64,000 bases of DNA from Pseudopyrenochaeta lycopersici (taxonomy: Eukaryota; Ascomycota; Dothideomycetes; Pleosporales; Pseudopyrenochaetaceae): positions 1,984,001 through 2,048,000 of the forward strand of contig NHZP01000005.1 of assembly GCA_003313425.1 (NCBI GenBank), in the 5' to 3' direction. The notes under the pieces were generated by a model. That model worked only from the letters and a program-made list of their open reading frames with translations. It was not told the DNA's origin and did no database searches. The number at the start of each line of letters is the position of its first letter. Position 1 is the first letter of the stretch. Below are positions 54,536 through 64,000 of this stretch, piece after piece. The position numbers and the translations under genes are program-made.

Positions 54536-55203
54536 GGTCGCGGAGAGGTATGGCTATTGAAAGCAAGACAGAACAACACAAGAAGAACAAAGGGACGCAC
54601 GGGTTAAGCAGACTTATGTAGAAGCCAAGCCACACTTAAGTCCCTTTTATTATAGTCCAAATGGAGGGAATTGAAGCGTATGCAGGTGGTGGTATTCCCG
54701 ACACACTGCCCTGGCCTCTCAAGCACAAACATCCAGCCTCACCACAAACAAGAGGGCATGCCTTGCGAGAACCGAGTCAATTCGCTTTATCAGCCGCGCA
54801 GAGATCACTAAACCCAAAGATTGCGGCATTTGAGGGTGCGGAGGCCAGGTTGTGATTCGATGGGCTAGTCAAAAGTGCGCGATCCGAGGCCCAGGTCAAT
54901 ATATAGTAATCAACGTTAACTACCGAGGTTGACGGCGTAACGAGCCAGACGGCGTAACGAGCCACTTTTCCCAAGTAAATGTTCGAAAATCTGTCAGGTG
55001 TAAGGCCCGATAAGGTGTTAGATGTCACGTGTGGATCTCCAAGTTGCGAGATCCTAGATGGTAGCACAACTCTCGGGTGTAACCACTTGGCAGAGGGGCA
55101 CACAAAAGGCAGAAAACAGAGAACAAACAATCAATCAATCACGTTCATCGTCAAAAATTCATAAAAGATCAAGCCCAATAGTCCTTGAATCTGACACTAC
55201 TAA
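54536..55203. other. intergenic region, MFS promoter side
   Basis: No gene or repeat recognised. It separates two same-strand genes (hydrolase upstream, MFS downstream) and should contain the MFS promoter. Confidence 0.4.
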
Positions 55204-56226
55204 TCAGATCTTCTTCTCTGCCAGCCACTTCTCCACCGCCTTGTTGACCTCATCCGGCTTCTCCAGTTGCACCCAATGCCCCGACTCGATGGTCTCATAG
55301 GTCAAATCCTTGACAAGCTCCTTCTGCGGTTCTCCCGTCTTTGACGATATACTCGGCGAGCAAATAGCGTCATGCTTCGCATCAATGTACAGCACTGGGA
55401 ACTCCAAGACGCCGCCATTTTTCTCTGTCTTCGCAAACTCGGCGTTGACATCGTGATTCAGATAGTACGCGGTGGGCGGGAAAAAGCCATGTTTTTTGTG
55501 AGACTTGAGTAGGTTGGCGAGCAACGATTCATCGAGAGACGTGTATTCGAGTGGAATTGTAGGTAACTTTTCAGGGTGTCCGCCGAACCAGCCGCCATTA
55601 CGGATGATCTGGCTTGTCGTTGCGCGTTGACCGTGTTTACTCGGGTCGTGCTTTGAGTAGAGGAGTTTCGTAATAGTCTCCATATGTCCATCGAAACTCT
55701 TCACACTCTCTTCTGGGTGCAACTCGTAGTATCGCATGTAGTCGAATTGGCCCCATTCGTACTCATCCTCGGGATACAGATCCCGGTTGACGAGTGTTTT
55801 GAGGAAGTTGAGACCAAGCTCTAGGGTCCGGTATGGTACGGCCATCACGACGAGCCCAAGGAATAGCTCAGGGTGGTGTGCGGCGAGTGCGTTGACGACG
55901 CCGCAACCCCAGTCATGGCCGATCCAGACTGCCTTATTGATGTTGAGGTGATTTGCGAGCTCTACCAGTTCGGTCGTAAGAACTTCAAGGGAGTAGCCGC
56001 GTTTGTCGGTGGGCGCAGAGGAGTCGCCGTAGCCGCGCATGTCGGGGGCAATGACGCGGTACTTTGATTGAGACGAGAAATACGAAAGTTGGTGCTTCCA
56101 TGATTCGGCAATATCGGGCCAGCCGTGGATAAAGATTATGGGTGTGCCATCTTGCGAGCCCCCTTCATAGTAATGCGTTTTCTCGCCATTCTTGTGGGTG
56201 ATGTTGTGGGCGGTAAAGTTCTCCAT
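55204..56226 (-). CDS. alpha/beta hydrolase, soluble epoxide hydrolase-like, 340 aa
   Basis: From the preferred start MENFTAHNITHKNGEK (ATG 56226; an in-frame extension of 22 codons exists) the product has the oxyanion motif HGWP (34-37), RGYGDSS, the nucleophile elbow GHDWG with Asp105, a cap-domain region with YMRYYELHPEESV, and PTAYYLN holding candidate cap Tyr residues (254-255). The acid is Asp286 in DAKHDAICSP and the base is His317 in SGHWVQLEKP. Asp as nucleophile, HGxP and cap tyrosines identify the epoxide hydrolase branch rather than esterases. Reaction: hydrolysis of epoxides to diols in the cytosol; substrate unknown. There are no introns, length is normal and the ORF is intact. 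Same strand as the MFS gene downstream. Confidence 0.85.
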   Translation of the reverse strand: MENFTAHNITHKNGEKTHYYEGGSQDGTPIIFIHGWPDIAESWKHQLSYFSSQSKYRVIAPDMRGYGDSSAPTDKRGYSLEVLTTELVELANHLNINKAVWIGHDWGCGVVNALAAHHPELFLGLVVMAVPYRTLELGLNFLKTLVNRDLYPEDEYEWGQFDYMRYYELHPEESVKSFDGHMETITKLLYSKHDPSKHGQRATTSQIIRNGGWFGGHPEKLPTIPLEYTSLDESLLANLLKSHKKHGFFPPTAYYLNHDVNAEFAKTEKNGGVLEFPVLYIDAKHDAICSPSISSKTGEPQKELVKDLTYETIESGHWVQLEKPDEVNKAVEKWLAEKKI

Positions 56227-57104
56227 GTTGATGGGATTGCCAATACACAATGGTGGTACGTTGAGGTTTTGCAACAAATTCGTCTTGCGCAATGCTGAAG
56301 GTCATATATAATAGAGATTTTCACCGCTGTTCACTGCGGACTCGTACGCTCTTATATACCTCGGTTGGCTCCACTGAGCAGCGGGGATGAACAACGCTAG
56401 CGTCCATTAAACTAAAATGTTACGAAACTTTGTGCTTTTCCTCTTCGGACCATGTAGATGGCCCGAAATAACGAAACCTTAGAGTACCCATGCTACGTGA
56501 TTGGTCCTAGTCAAGGGTGAGGTCGAAACAGTCCTGTTGAGAGCCAGCATGTGTAAGCTGACAAGGCACACAGCAGATACGGATTACTCAAACCATGCGT
56601 CATAAGCGAATGAGCCACTCAAACTCAATACAAGCATTGATAAAAGTGCAAGTGAAGCCTCCAGCACCCCTTCTTGCGCATTTTAGCAGGGGAGGACAAG
56701 ATATATATGCTAGGCGATGTCTTTTCAGGTATAGACCTCAAATAAGTAGACTTCTTCATTGCGTCAGAATCTGACAAACGCTTTGTATCTCAAGGATGTG
56801 AGAGCATATAGCTTGGAACCCGTCACAATATCATGACGAGACAGTCTTAGTAGGTCATGTCCGGTGAACAGCTACCATAGTCAACTATCGCCAAGTACAA
56901 GCTTCTCGAGACTTGACCGTAGAAAATCAACCAACTGTTCCGCTCTACAAGCATAATCTGAAGTGTCATGTTGGCCAGGATTCCGACAGCCAGTGTCGAC
57001 AGAGTGGGAGGACTCGCTACCGGTAAGCGAGGGCACCAGAGGCCGGCCATGTAAACCAACAATAAACACCAAAAGCAAATGTATAGCCCAGCAAACACTA
57101 ACAT
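56227..57104. other. no gene recognised
   Basis: Several short frames only. Upstream side of the hydrolase gene; it presumably contains its promoter. Confidence 0.35.
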
Positions 57105-57530
57105 TTACTCGACAGGATTGAACAACTCAAGCAACGTTGTCTGCCGCAAGGCAACAGCAGACGCAGGACTGTTTGGAAGAACCTGCGGCTGCATGTTCTC
57201 AACGCGCCCATCTGCCTCGTCTTCCTCGCTGCCCTCATCGTCCTCGTTGTCCTGAATCTCCTCTACCTCGCGAATGGTTGCTGGAGTGTCCAACCCAATG
57301 CTCAGCGTCTTCTTTCCACCGATAGGCCCTCCTGCGATGCCCTCTGGGCCCAGCTAGGTGTCAAATGCCTTGGTTGCAAGGCAGACATCCGGACGCTGCC
57401 CTCTTACTAACTCAATGAATACCTTCAGCTCCCAAGCGCGGATCGTGTGCTCGATCCAGGTCTTTGATATGCTGTCCTCCGGCATGACCATGAAAACACC
57501 CAGTCCAAGCTCTCAACAATCTCGTACCAC
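57105..57530 (-). pseudogene. unidentified gene remnant with acidic C-terminus
   Basis: A minus-strand frame reads EDSISKTWIEHTIRAWELKV, FIELVRGQRPDVCLATKAFD, then a TAG. It then gives PIGGKKTLSIGLDTPATIRE, a run of Asp/Glu (EDDEGSEEDEADG) and a hydrophobic end LLELFNPVE. It looks like the tail of a real protein interrupted by one stop. The family was not recognised; a mobile-element accessory gene is possible. Confidence 0.4.
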
Positions 57531-57945
57531 TTAGATGCTATTGCAAGGCGTGTGCTTGCCCTCTTTCAATTACCGATAAGCCGATCGGCTTGATTGTTAA
57601 CAAGTCAGGTCGGCAAACTGATCCTTGGCGACACCGAACCAGAGTTGCTAACAACCAAGCCAGATTGGAAGATTGATTGTTAGGATTGATTACTAAGCAA
57701 TCAATCCAATCAATCCAAGAGACTAAATTTTACCAATCAATCAATCCTAAAAGCTGGAGATTGATTGGATTGGCTTGTTAGCATCTGTATTGCTGAACTT
57801 TTGGCGATTTAGTGATAGATCCTTAGTGTTGGTGTCTAACCTATCGGCTTTACTTTCGGAGTTTAATTTTAGCGTGTTTTGCCCAACATCGACATCGCGT
57901 CAATAGGTTAACACCTGACTCTGCCTCACCTTTAAACCAATAGTA

Positions 57946-59295
57946 CAGTTCTTGGTCATATGTTTTGGTTGCCAAGCTTGCCCCACGTATCGCCAACACC
58001 AGGGCTGTATCACAACAATATAGAAAAATAGCCTTGAACTTGATAATAATATGGATTTTTTGGGCTGAGGAGATATATAGGAGCTAGTACTTTGTTTGCC
58101 AGCCTCGCGCCTTCTTGCAGGCGTGAATTCGACGAGGCATACTCAAAATCAGCGTCTTGATGAGGCTGCTCGGTATGCTGCGCCAGCACCTCTTCAAGGC
58201 CTTACAGAAACCATCCCACCCCTGTTCAGCTACCCTATGGTTATTGTATTGAGGATAGAAGCGATTCATGCGCTTTTTGAGGTGCCACCAGAGGTGCTCA
58301 ATAGGGTTGAGGTCTGGTGAGTAAGGTGGCCAGATGATGGTGTTGACACCTTGCTCAGCTAGCCAAGCCCTTGCTCTCCTTGACGTGTGGATGCGCGCGT
58401 TATCTTGCATAAAGAGCTGTGAACGCTCGTGGGTAGACAGGAGACCCTCTGTCAAGGCTTGGATGTAACTTTCAGTAGAGTAGCCACCTCGTGGAGCACT
58501 CAGATCGCGCTCCATCATGACTAGCCTGCTCCTCCTTGCCCGCCCTCGTTCATCAAGCCATATAGCGCCCCACACCATCTGCGCAGGCCTCTTGCTAGTA
58601 CTGATAGGAGTAATTATCTCTCTCTTCCATTTCTCCCATGGATAGCGAAAGCACCACTCGTTGTTGTGGCCTGAGCCCTTCTGAATTGAGCACTCATCTG
58701 AGAACTTAAGAGTGCGGCGATGCCACGGAAAAGTAGAGTACGTCCTACAGAACGCACGACGCTGCTGAGCATGAACTGGGTATAGCTTTGGACGCTTTTT
58801 GCAGCGATATTTAGTAAGGCCTTGTCTCTTAAGTAATCGATATAATGTGCTAGTGCTAGGTGGCTTCGAAGAGGTGCCATCGTGGTTCACGACCACGCTG
58901 GCTTGAGCTAGCTCTGAGTACTCAATCTTGGGCCGCGCGCGTACTGTACGATAGATAATCCTTTGCTGATGAGGTGATAGTAATTGAGGGCGCCCAGAAC
59001 GAGGGGCTTCATCCCGTGTTGCTCGAGTTCGAGCAAGTCGAATGGTGGTGCGGATGCAATTTGGTGAACGCTTGAACTCAGCTACGAGCTCTGCAACTGA
59101 AACACCAGCCTCAGCTTTAGAGATGATTGCCTGTCGCTCTAGAGGCGTTAAATTAGGCCCTCAGTAGGCATTTCCTGAGATTTCTGTGCCAAACTAGCGA
59201 CGTGGTGGCATTTTGAGAGGTGGCTGAAATGTGCTGGTTGTGCGACGCGTATTAAGCGACCTCGCTTGGCAACCAAAACAATTGACGTGTGACTG
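57946..59295 (-). mobile_element. Tc1-c element, 1350 bp, nested in hAT-9
   Basis: Same ends as Tc1-b and same length. TA lies at 57944-57945 and 59296-59297. It sits between the left hAT-9 end and the hAT-9 ORF, 45 bp from the ATG. Only scattered substitutions separate it from Tc1-b, with no indels. Confidence 0.92.
58084..59211 (-). pseudogene. Tc1-c transposase with the same two N-terminal stops as Tc1-b
   Basis: From ATG 59211 the frame has TAG at codon 6 and a TGA shortly after, exactly as in Tc1-b. It is then open to 58084 with SDECSIQKG, FMQDNARIHTS and PPYSPDLNPIEHLWWHLK. Three amino-acid differences from Tc1-b were noted in the open part (Pro/Ser, Ile/Val and Glu/Gly). Shared stops mean they predate the duplication. 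Confidence 0.8.
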
Positions 59296-59340
59296 TACGC
59301 TATATTCTACCCTAGAATCAACTCTAGACTCTCTCATAAG

Positions 59341-61785
59341 ATGAACCGCAACCTCTCCAAGGCTTTTGAGGAGCGGGTTTCCCAAGTAGATTCCCAAAAT
59401 ACCGTTAGAGTGCCCACATCTAACCATGCCACCGATGCCAAACGCGATGAATCAACCGTAACGCCTGAACCTACTGCCTACGACCTACAGTACGAAGGGC
59501 TCGATTGGAAACGCGTCCCACACCTTCAAACGCCTGCGTACGAAGCTCGTCGAAGTCATAAAAGCTGGGTTTTCTTATATGGGTGGCGCGTGTGGCACCG
59601 GAAGCGGGATGCGCTGTACTGGCTCTGCAAGTACTGTCATCAGCACCAGATGACAGGAGGGCTCTATAAAGTTGAACTATCGACGTCAGCAATTGCTAGA
59701 CACCTTGAGCAGCAGAAGGCAGGCCACGGGTACAACAAAGACGGTAAAATCGAGCTTAAGAAACTCCAGAATCACACATCTATCCTCGCCCATATGCAGC
59801 AATCTCAGAAGCTCAACGTGCCTCAGGATGTGGCCAACGTCTTCGCCCAATCGTTTTCTCGCGAGGATTTCCTCCAGGCAGTACAGAACTGGGTAGTTGC
59901 AACAAATCAATCCCTCCGTGTAATCGAATCGCCGTATTTCCGAGAGATGATACAAAAGTCCAACCCGTTGGCTGAGTCACACCTTTGGAGGAACCACCAA
60001 TCACTCCGGGATCACATTATCTCCGAATACAATGCCTATTTACCTATTGTGGCTGATTACCTAAAGAAGGCCCGATCTCTTATCCATATTACGTTCGACA
60101 ATTGGACTTCGATAGGTGGTAAACGTGCGTTAACGGGGATCTGCGTACATCACCTAGACGAGGCTGGTGTCCTCCAGGACTACGTTCTTGGGCTTCCTAT
60201 GCTCTCTGGTCAACATTCAGGTGCTAATATTGCCTCAATTGTGAGCTCTACGCTCCAAACCTTTGGAATCACGAAGGAGCAGCTTGGCTACTTTGTCCTT
60301 GACAATGCGGCAAACAACGACAAAGCAATGGAGGCTTTGGCAGACGAGTTTAGCTTCAGCCTGAGGCACCGTCGGCTGCGTTGTACATGCCATATCCTGA
60401 ATCTCGGAGCTCAGCAGGTTATTTTTGGCAAAGACCGCGAGGCATTCGAAAACTCCGGCATCAATTTACTGAATGAGGAGGAGTTTATGGAGGAGTGGAG
60501 GCAGGCAGGCCCTATCGCAGTTCTGCTAGATGTCCTGGCATCTATTTGTATGCCACAAGCTCGGGAGATCTTAGATGGTTTTCAACGCGATGAGGCCGTC
60601 CGACTCAACGAGGATCCCGATCTAAAGGAGCCCATCAAGCCTGCGCGAACTAGGTGGAATACCTACTATGACTGTTTTGCGAGAGCAGTCGATCTCCGGA
60701 ATCCACTTGACGACTACATCACCTACAAGACAGCAGAGTACAATCGCGAGACTGCTAGTACTCGGCGTAGGACTCACTCGCAGCGTCAAAGCGAGGAGAA
60801 GAAGCCCCGGTTGTTCATCCAGGAAAGAGGACTTACTGCTGGCGATTGGGCTACGATCAATGAATACAAGAAGCTTCTCGCGCCCTTCAAAGAGGCCACA
60901 AGCTTTATGGAGGGCCGCGGCAAGGCTGGCACGTGTGGAGCAATTTGGGAGGTTATTCCAACGTTTGAGTGGCTCCTTAAACAATTGCAAGATCTCCGGG
61001 ATCAGCTTCGAGAGGTGGACTACGAGGACGACGATGCCCCAGAAGATCATTTGCTCATTAATCTGAACGCTGCTTACCTAAAGATTGATGAGTATTACAG
61101 CAAGCTCAACATGTCCGCAGCATACTATACTGCCTGCCGACTCCATCCTGCGTACAAGAACTTCGTAGATGCCGCATGGAGAGTTCCTGACGATTACAAC
61201 AACTCTAATGAGCCTCATCCCCGAGAAGGCTGGATAAACGACCTAGAACGAGGCTTCAACCAATTGTGGAAGGCCTGGAAGGATGAGGAGGTTCGAAAGG
61301 CATCTCCCGAGGCAGCTACGTCTCCTCCACCTAAGAAACAACGCACTGCTTACGCAGCTAGTCGATCGGACTTCATGAAGGCTACAATGAAGGATTTGGA
61401 ACAACTCCAAGAGACTGACGATGAGTATGATCACTGGAAGGCAGAGCTTCCCTTAGGGGAGACCCAGGAGCTTGCAAAGGACCCGATAAAGTATTGGTTG
61501 ACGAAGCAACAGCAGTACCCAGTCCTCTCACGCTTTGCGATCAATATCTTATCCATCCCAGCAGCAGCAGCAGATTGCGAGAGGACGTTTAGCGAACTTG
61601 GAGATCTCCTTAGGGTACGACGATTACGCATGCAGCCAGATCTCATGAGTGCCCTACAGAGTCTCCGATCCTGGAAGAGACTTGGTCTCCGACCGTCCAA
61701 GAGGCCTGAACTTTGGTCAACGCCTCAGCCAGTTGAAGAGCTTACATTTTGCCAAATTAACGACTATTTGAAGGAGTACGATTAG
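59341..61785 (+). CDS. hAT-9 transposase, 814 aa, intact
   Basis: A single uninterrupted frame (MNRNLSKAFEERVS). It has a BED-type zinc finger with WLCKYCHQH (Cys96, Cys99), a helical region, and the first catalytic Asp253 in ITFDNWTS. The second, Asp321, is in FVLDNAANNDK. RLRCTCHILNLG follows, then an insertion-rich helical domain with TRWNTYYD, and the dimerisation block AAADCERTFSELGDLLRVRR with Glu747. Length and domain order are those of full-size fungal hAT transposases. There are no introns and no stops. The enzyme would cut the element at its cagagttgc ends in the nucleus. The nearby Tc1-c insertion may have displaced its promoter, so expression is uncertain although the protein looks functional. 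Confidence 0.9.
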   Translation: MNRNLSKAFEERVSQVDSQNTVRVPTSNHATDAKRDESTVTPEPTAYDLQYEGLDWKRVPHLQTPAYEARRSHKSWVFLYGWRVWHRKRDALYWLCKYCHQHQMTGGLYKVELSTSAIARHLEQQKAGHGYNKDGKIELKKLQNHTSILAHMQQSQKLNVPQDVANVFAQSFSREDFLQAVQNWVVATNQSLRVIESPYFREMIQKSNPLAESHLWRNHQSLRDHIISEYNAYLPIVADYLKKARSLIHITFDNWTSIGGKRALTGICVHHLDEAGVLQDYVLGLPMLSGQHSGANIASIVSSTLQTFGITKEQLGYFVLDNAANNDKAMEALADEFSFSLRHRRLRCTCHILNLGAQQVIFGKDREAFENSGINLLNEEEFMEEWRQAGPIAVLLDVLASICMPQAREILDGFQRDEAVRLNEDPDLKEPIKPARTRWNTYYDCFARAVDLRNPLDDYITYKTAEYNRETASTRRRTHSQRQSEEKKPRLFIQERGLTAGDWATINEYKKLLAPFKEATSFMEGRGKAGTCGAIWEVIPTFEWLLKQLQDLRDQLREVDYEDDDAPEDHLLINLNAAYLKIDEYYSKLNMSAAYYTACRLHPAYKNFVDAAWRVPDDYNNSNEPHPREGWINDLERGFNQLWKAWKDEEVRKASPEAATSPPPKKQRTAYAASRSDFMKATMKDLEQLQETDDEYDHWKAELPLGETQELAKDPIKYWLTKQQQYPVLSRFAINILSIPAAAADCERTFSELGDLLRVRRLRMQPDLMSALQSLRSWKRLGLRPSKRPELWSTPQPVEELTFCQINDYLKEYD

Positions 61786-61933
61786 CTTACTAATCAATCC
61801 AATCTAATCAATCCGTCCTTGGTTGAAAATCCTATCAATCAATCCAATCAATCCGTGAGACGATTTGCTAACAATCAATCAATCCATGATAACGAGATTG
61901 ATTGGATTGATTGATAGCAACTCTGCACCGAAC

Positions 61934-63104
61934 AGGCCAGCAATCCTAGATCAAGGTCAATTTTGACAGCTGTACTTAGATAAACGAGGGGCGAATGTTA
62001 AGGGTTGTTGAAAGATACAACTTGGTTATGGACCTTCGGGGATACGAGAATCCAGTAAAGCGCAACTATGGCAATCGGTCCATAGACGCAGCACGTTAAC
62101 ATTACCACACAGACCAAAAGTGATGTGTCTTAGTTTTACCGACATGGAAACAATCGAAAGAGTTCAAGGAGAGTGAAAAGAGATCTTATGTCTCGGCTTC
62201 CTCAAGCCTGCGCAGGCGACTTGGGGTCTAGGTCGCACAAAATAGACGCAAAATTATGTCTAGGCGAAACCTTGTACGCACAGCCAGTCTTAGTTTGGGG
62301 AAGAGATGGGTCATGCCCCAGATGGCGGGATGGTTGCCAACCATCCTTGTTTTTTTATGAGAGCCTTTCGCGCCCTGCCCCCGTTTTAAAGCTTACCTAA
62401 AACGATGCTTGCGAGATGGCTGTCTTTGCCAAGACTTGTGGGGACAGTAGCCCCACGAAAGCTTGGGACGCTGAGCGCGGTCGCGACCAAAGCGGTTTAG
62501 TTTGCTGTTCACTAATCCAATTTTTTGGGTTGAACGAACAATTCGCCAACTAACTTCACACCAGCTCACCGCCGGCACATCTATTACCCCGCATACCTAG
62601 GTAACATTGATAGACTATAAATGCGATGGTGCACATTGGCACCACTGTGTATTTGTAAGATTCCGAATACACAACTGCAACACCACAGCGGTGACTGCTA
62701 GCGGGCCCACCGATATTGCTAACGGGCCCACCGCTTAGCGTGGCTGCGCCCACCCGGCTTCCCATTGGCTGATGCTCCGAGCCCATTTACTTCAACAGAG
62801 TATATATATTATTGATCAGTCAAGGCAGGTGGTTGCGGAGCTAGTCTTGGGCTTCAAATCGGAGGATGACGGAGTGCAGAGCAGCTCTATGAGTTGAATA
62901 ATGGCGCACATTCTGTGGGTGCACTGATACAGGGCGGATGTACATCCGACCTTCAATCCCCAATACATCCCGCCAAAATTCTTTGTGTAGCGGACGACCC
63001 AAGGACAAAGGGCATTTCTGCAAGGGTTTACAGGCGAGGAATATCTATACTATTCCCCTATTAATTGCTACTGAATACATGTTATGCAGGCGGTGGTACC
63101 ATTG
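61934..63104. other. mostly non-coding; weak coding-like piece at 62841-63023 on the minus strand
   Basis: No gene is supported. The minus-strand frame at 62841-63023 (CPLSLGRPLHKEFWRDVLGI, then HYSTHRAALHSVILRF) reads protein-like and may be the end of a lost gene. A short imperfect repeat gcgggcccaccg occurs twice near 62700-62732. Confidence 0.35.
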
Positions 63105-63270
63105 CAGACTTGCCAACAAGCAAGCGGCTTGCAAGCACTTGCTTGATCGGCTTGATTATATAATCATTCTATCAAGTCAAGTTTTTGAATGAGGATTTTG
63201 GTGTCAAGCCAAGCTACAATGCAAGGCTTGCTTGATCGGCTTGATCGGCTTGATGTCTTAGAGCCGGTGC
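63105..63270. repeat. hAT-type terminal fragment with subterminal repeats
   Basis: cagacttgccaacaagcaag at 63105 resembles the hAT-1 and hAT-9 termini (cagtgtgtccaacaagcaag, cagagttgctaacaa). It is followed by repeats of cttgatcggcttgat. No transposase and no second terminus was seen. Confidence 0.55.
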
Positions 63271-63350
63271 TGTATTAGGTAGGCGTCGATTTTGATGAGG
63301 TTATTGAATTTGCTAGATAGGCGATCTCGCGATAGTTTTAACGTGGATTA

Positions 63351-64000
63351 CCAGTCATCCGCGAAAACCAGTCATCCGCGTGCCCCACCAAAATCGACGC
63401 TCCTCAGTGCGCTCAACCAACAATAGCCTCTCCACAATATCTTAAAATGTCTTTAACAGGGGGTAGGATGGATCTAGCTATCCAAGCAATTTAGGAAAAT
63501 AAGTTATCTCGTGTTCACCATGCAGCTGTGTTGTACGCTGTTCCTGAGTCTACTCTTCGAGACCGCCTCAAAGGTGGCCTACCTCCGGCCACGCGCAATC
63601 GCCAGAAGCGCAAGCTAGATCCTACTAAAGAGCAGGTCCTTATTAAGTGGATACTAGGCCTTTCTCGACGAGGATATCCACCTGTAATTATCTAAGTACG
63701 ACAAATGGCCGACACACTGCTCGCTGCGCGCAACGCAGATCTTTCTCCTCAGCCTATTGGCAAGAACTGGGCGAAGCGCTTCATCAATAGCCAGCCAGAG
63801 CTCAGTACTAGGTGGAATAGAAAGCTTGCATCGCAACGCGCTCTTAACGAGCACCCAGCTGCTATCAGCTCGTGGTTCAACCTTGTACAAGAGACGCGCG
63901 AGGAAGCTAGAGAACTAGCAAGAGATACCTATAACTTTAATAAGACAGGGTTCATAACAGTATCTTAGCTAAAGCAGCAGGCTTAGCTAGTTTAAGACCT
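63351..64000 (+). mobile_element. pogo-9 element, left end only, runs off the window
   Basis: The terminus at 63351 (TA at 63349-63350) has two copies of ccagtcatccgcg and then ccccaccaaaatcgac, the same architecture as pogo-2 and pogo-8. The interior starts a pogo transposase. Confidence 0.75.
63447..63968 (+). pseudogene. pogo-9 transposase, N-terminal part with RIP-like changes
   Basis: From ATG 63447 (MSLTGGRMDLAIQAI) the frame has stops at 63492 and 63693, then continues RQMADTLLAARNADLSPQPI and GKNWAKRFINSQPELSTRWN to the first DDE_1 motif. That motif reads YNFNKTGF instead of YNFDETGF, so the catalytic Asp is Asn and the Glu is Lys, both G to A changes. The frame ends at TAG 63966-63968. 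Confidence 0.8.

Larger units (their letters stand above)
57640..61925 (+). mobile_element. hAT-9, apparently intact, with Tc1-c nested inside
   Basis: A perfect 8-bp target duplication, caccgaac, lies at 57632-57639 and 61926-61933. The termini form an inverted pair (cagagttgctaacaa on the left, its complement on the right). They are followed by dense caatcaatccaatcaatcc-type subterminal repeats on both sides. The net length without Tc1-c is about 2.93 kb. The transposase gene is open. Confidence 0.93.

Noticed and set aside
63105..63272. A 165-bp hAT-derived MITE
   Set aside because: The putative right end shares only three bases with the left and no 8-bp duplication was found.
1..64000. 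CRISPR arrays or prokaryotic operons
   Set aside because: Introns, eukaryotic transposon families and the absence of regular spacer arrays exclude this.

Overview
The window looks like a repeat-rich accessory region from a filamentous ascomycete, probably a Pleosporales-type Dothideomycete. That placement is inference, from short 40-145 bp GT-AG introns, PTH11-type receptors, BED-finger hAT, pogo/DDE_1, Tc1/DDE_3 and piggyBac families, and decay dominated by C:G to T:A nonsense changes that resemble repeat-induced point mutation (RIP). No rRNA, tRNA or CRISPR locus was recognised.

Host genes are few. They are a broken O-methyltransferase at the left edge (1-520), two PTH11-like receptors (2532-3677 and 14077-15714, both with modelled introns), a medium-chain reductase of the trans-enoyl-reductase/ToxD-like type (32254-33300), a possible small gene (33585-34061), a six-exon DHA1-type MFS transporter (52678-54535) and an epoxide-hydrolase-like alpha/beta hydrolase (55204-56226). 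Decayed unidentified gene pieces lie at 52071-52560 and 57105-57530. The reductase, methyltransferase, MFS and hydrolase are types common in secondary-metabolite clusters, but no synthase is present.

Most of the rest is transposon, often nested. 3.9-8.7 kb: hAT-1 against truncated hAT-2, which sits in a pogo ORF. 8.9-13.7 kb: three pogo remnants and an unknown coding-like repeat. 16.2-23.9 kb: a Tc1 element (Tc1-a) hosting a complete but RIP-killed Copia (121-bp LTRs, 5-bp TSD, half-tRNA-iMet-like primer site) and a second Tc1 (Tc1-b) inserted 5 bp from its terminus. 25-27.2 kb: a pogo element with TA duplications. 28.3-32 kb: hAT-3 and hAT-4. 34.8-37.2 kb: an apparently intact piggyBac (641-aa transposase, two introns, inverted ends, TTAA). 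38.4-45.3 kb: hAT-5 to hAT-8 with a solo LTR. 45.4-47.4 kb: a pogo with 114-bp perfect TIRs whose single frame carries five stops and no indels. 47.4-49.6 kb: a second piggyBac split by a solo LTR. 50.4-52 kb: two pogo remnants, one split by another solo LTR. 57.6-61.9 kb: an intact-looking hAT-9 (814-aa transposase, perfect 8-bp TSD) with a near-identical copy of Tc1-b inserted 5' of its ORF. The right edge starts another RIP-like pogo.

The mixture of heavily mutated and undamaged transposons is the main biological signal. Insertion order can be read from target-site duplications at several loci. Gene models were built by eye from splice signals and family similarity; family assignments come from recognised motifs, not from database searches.
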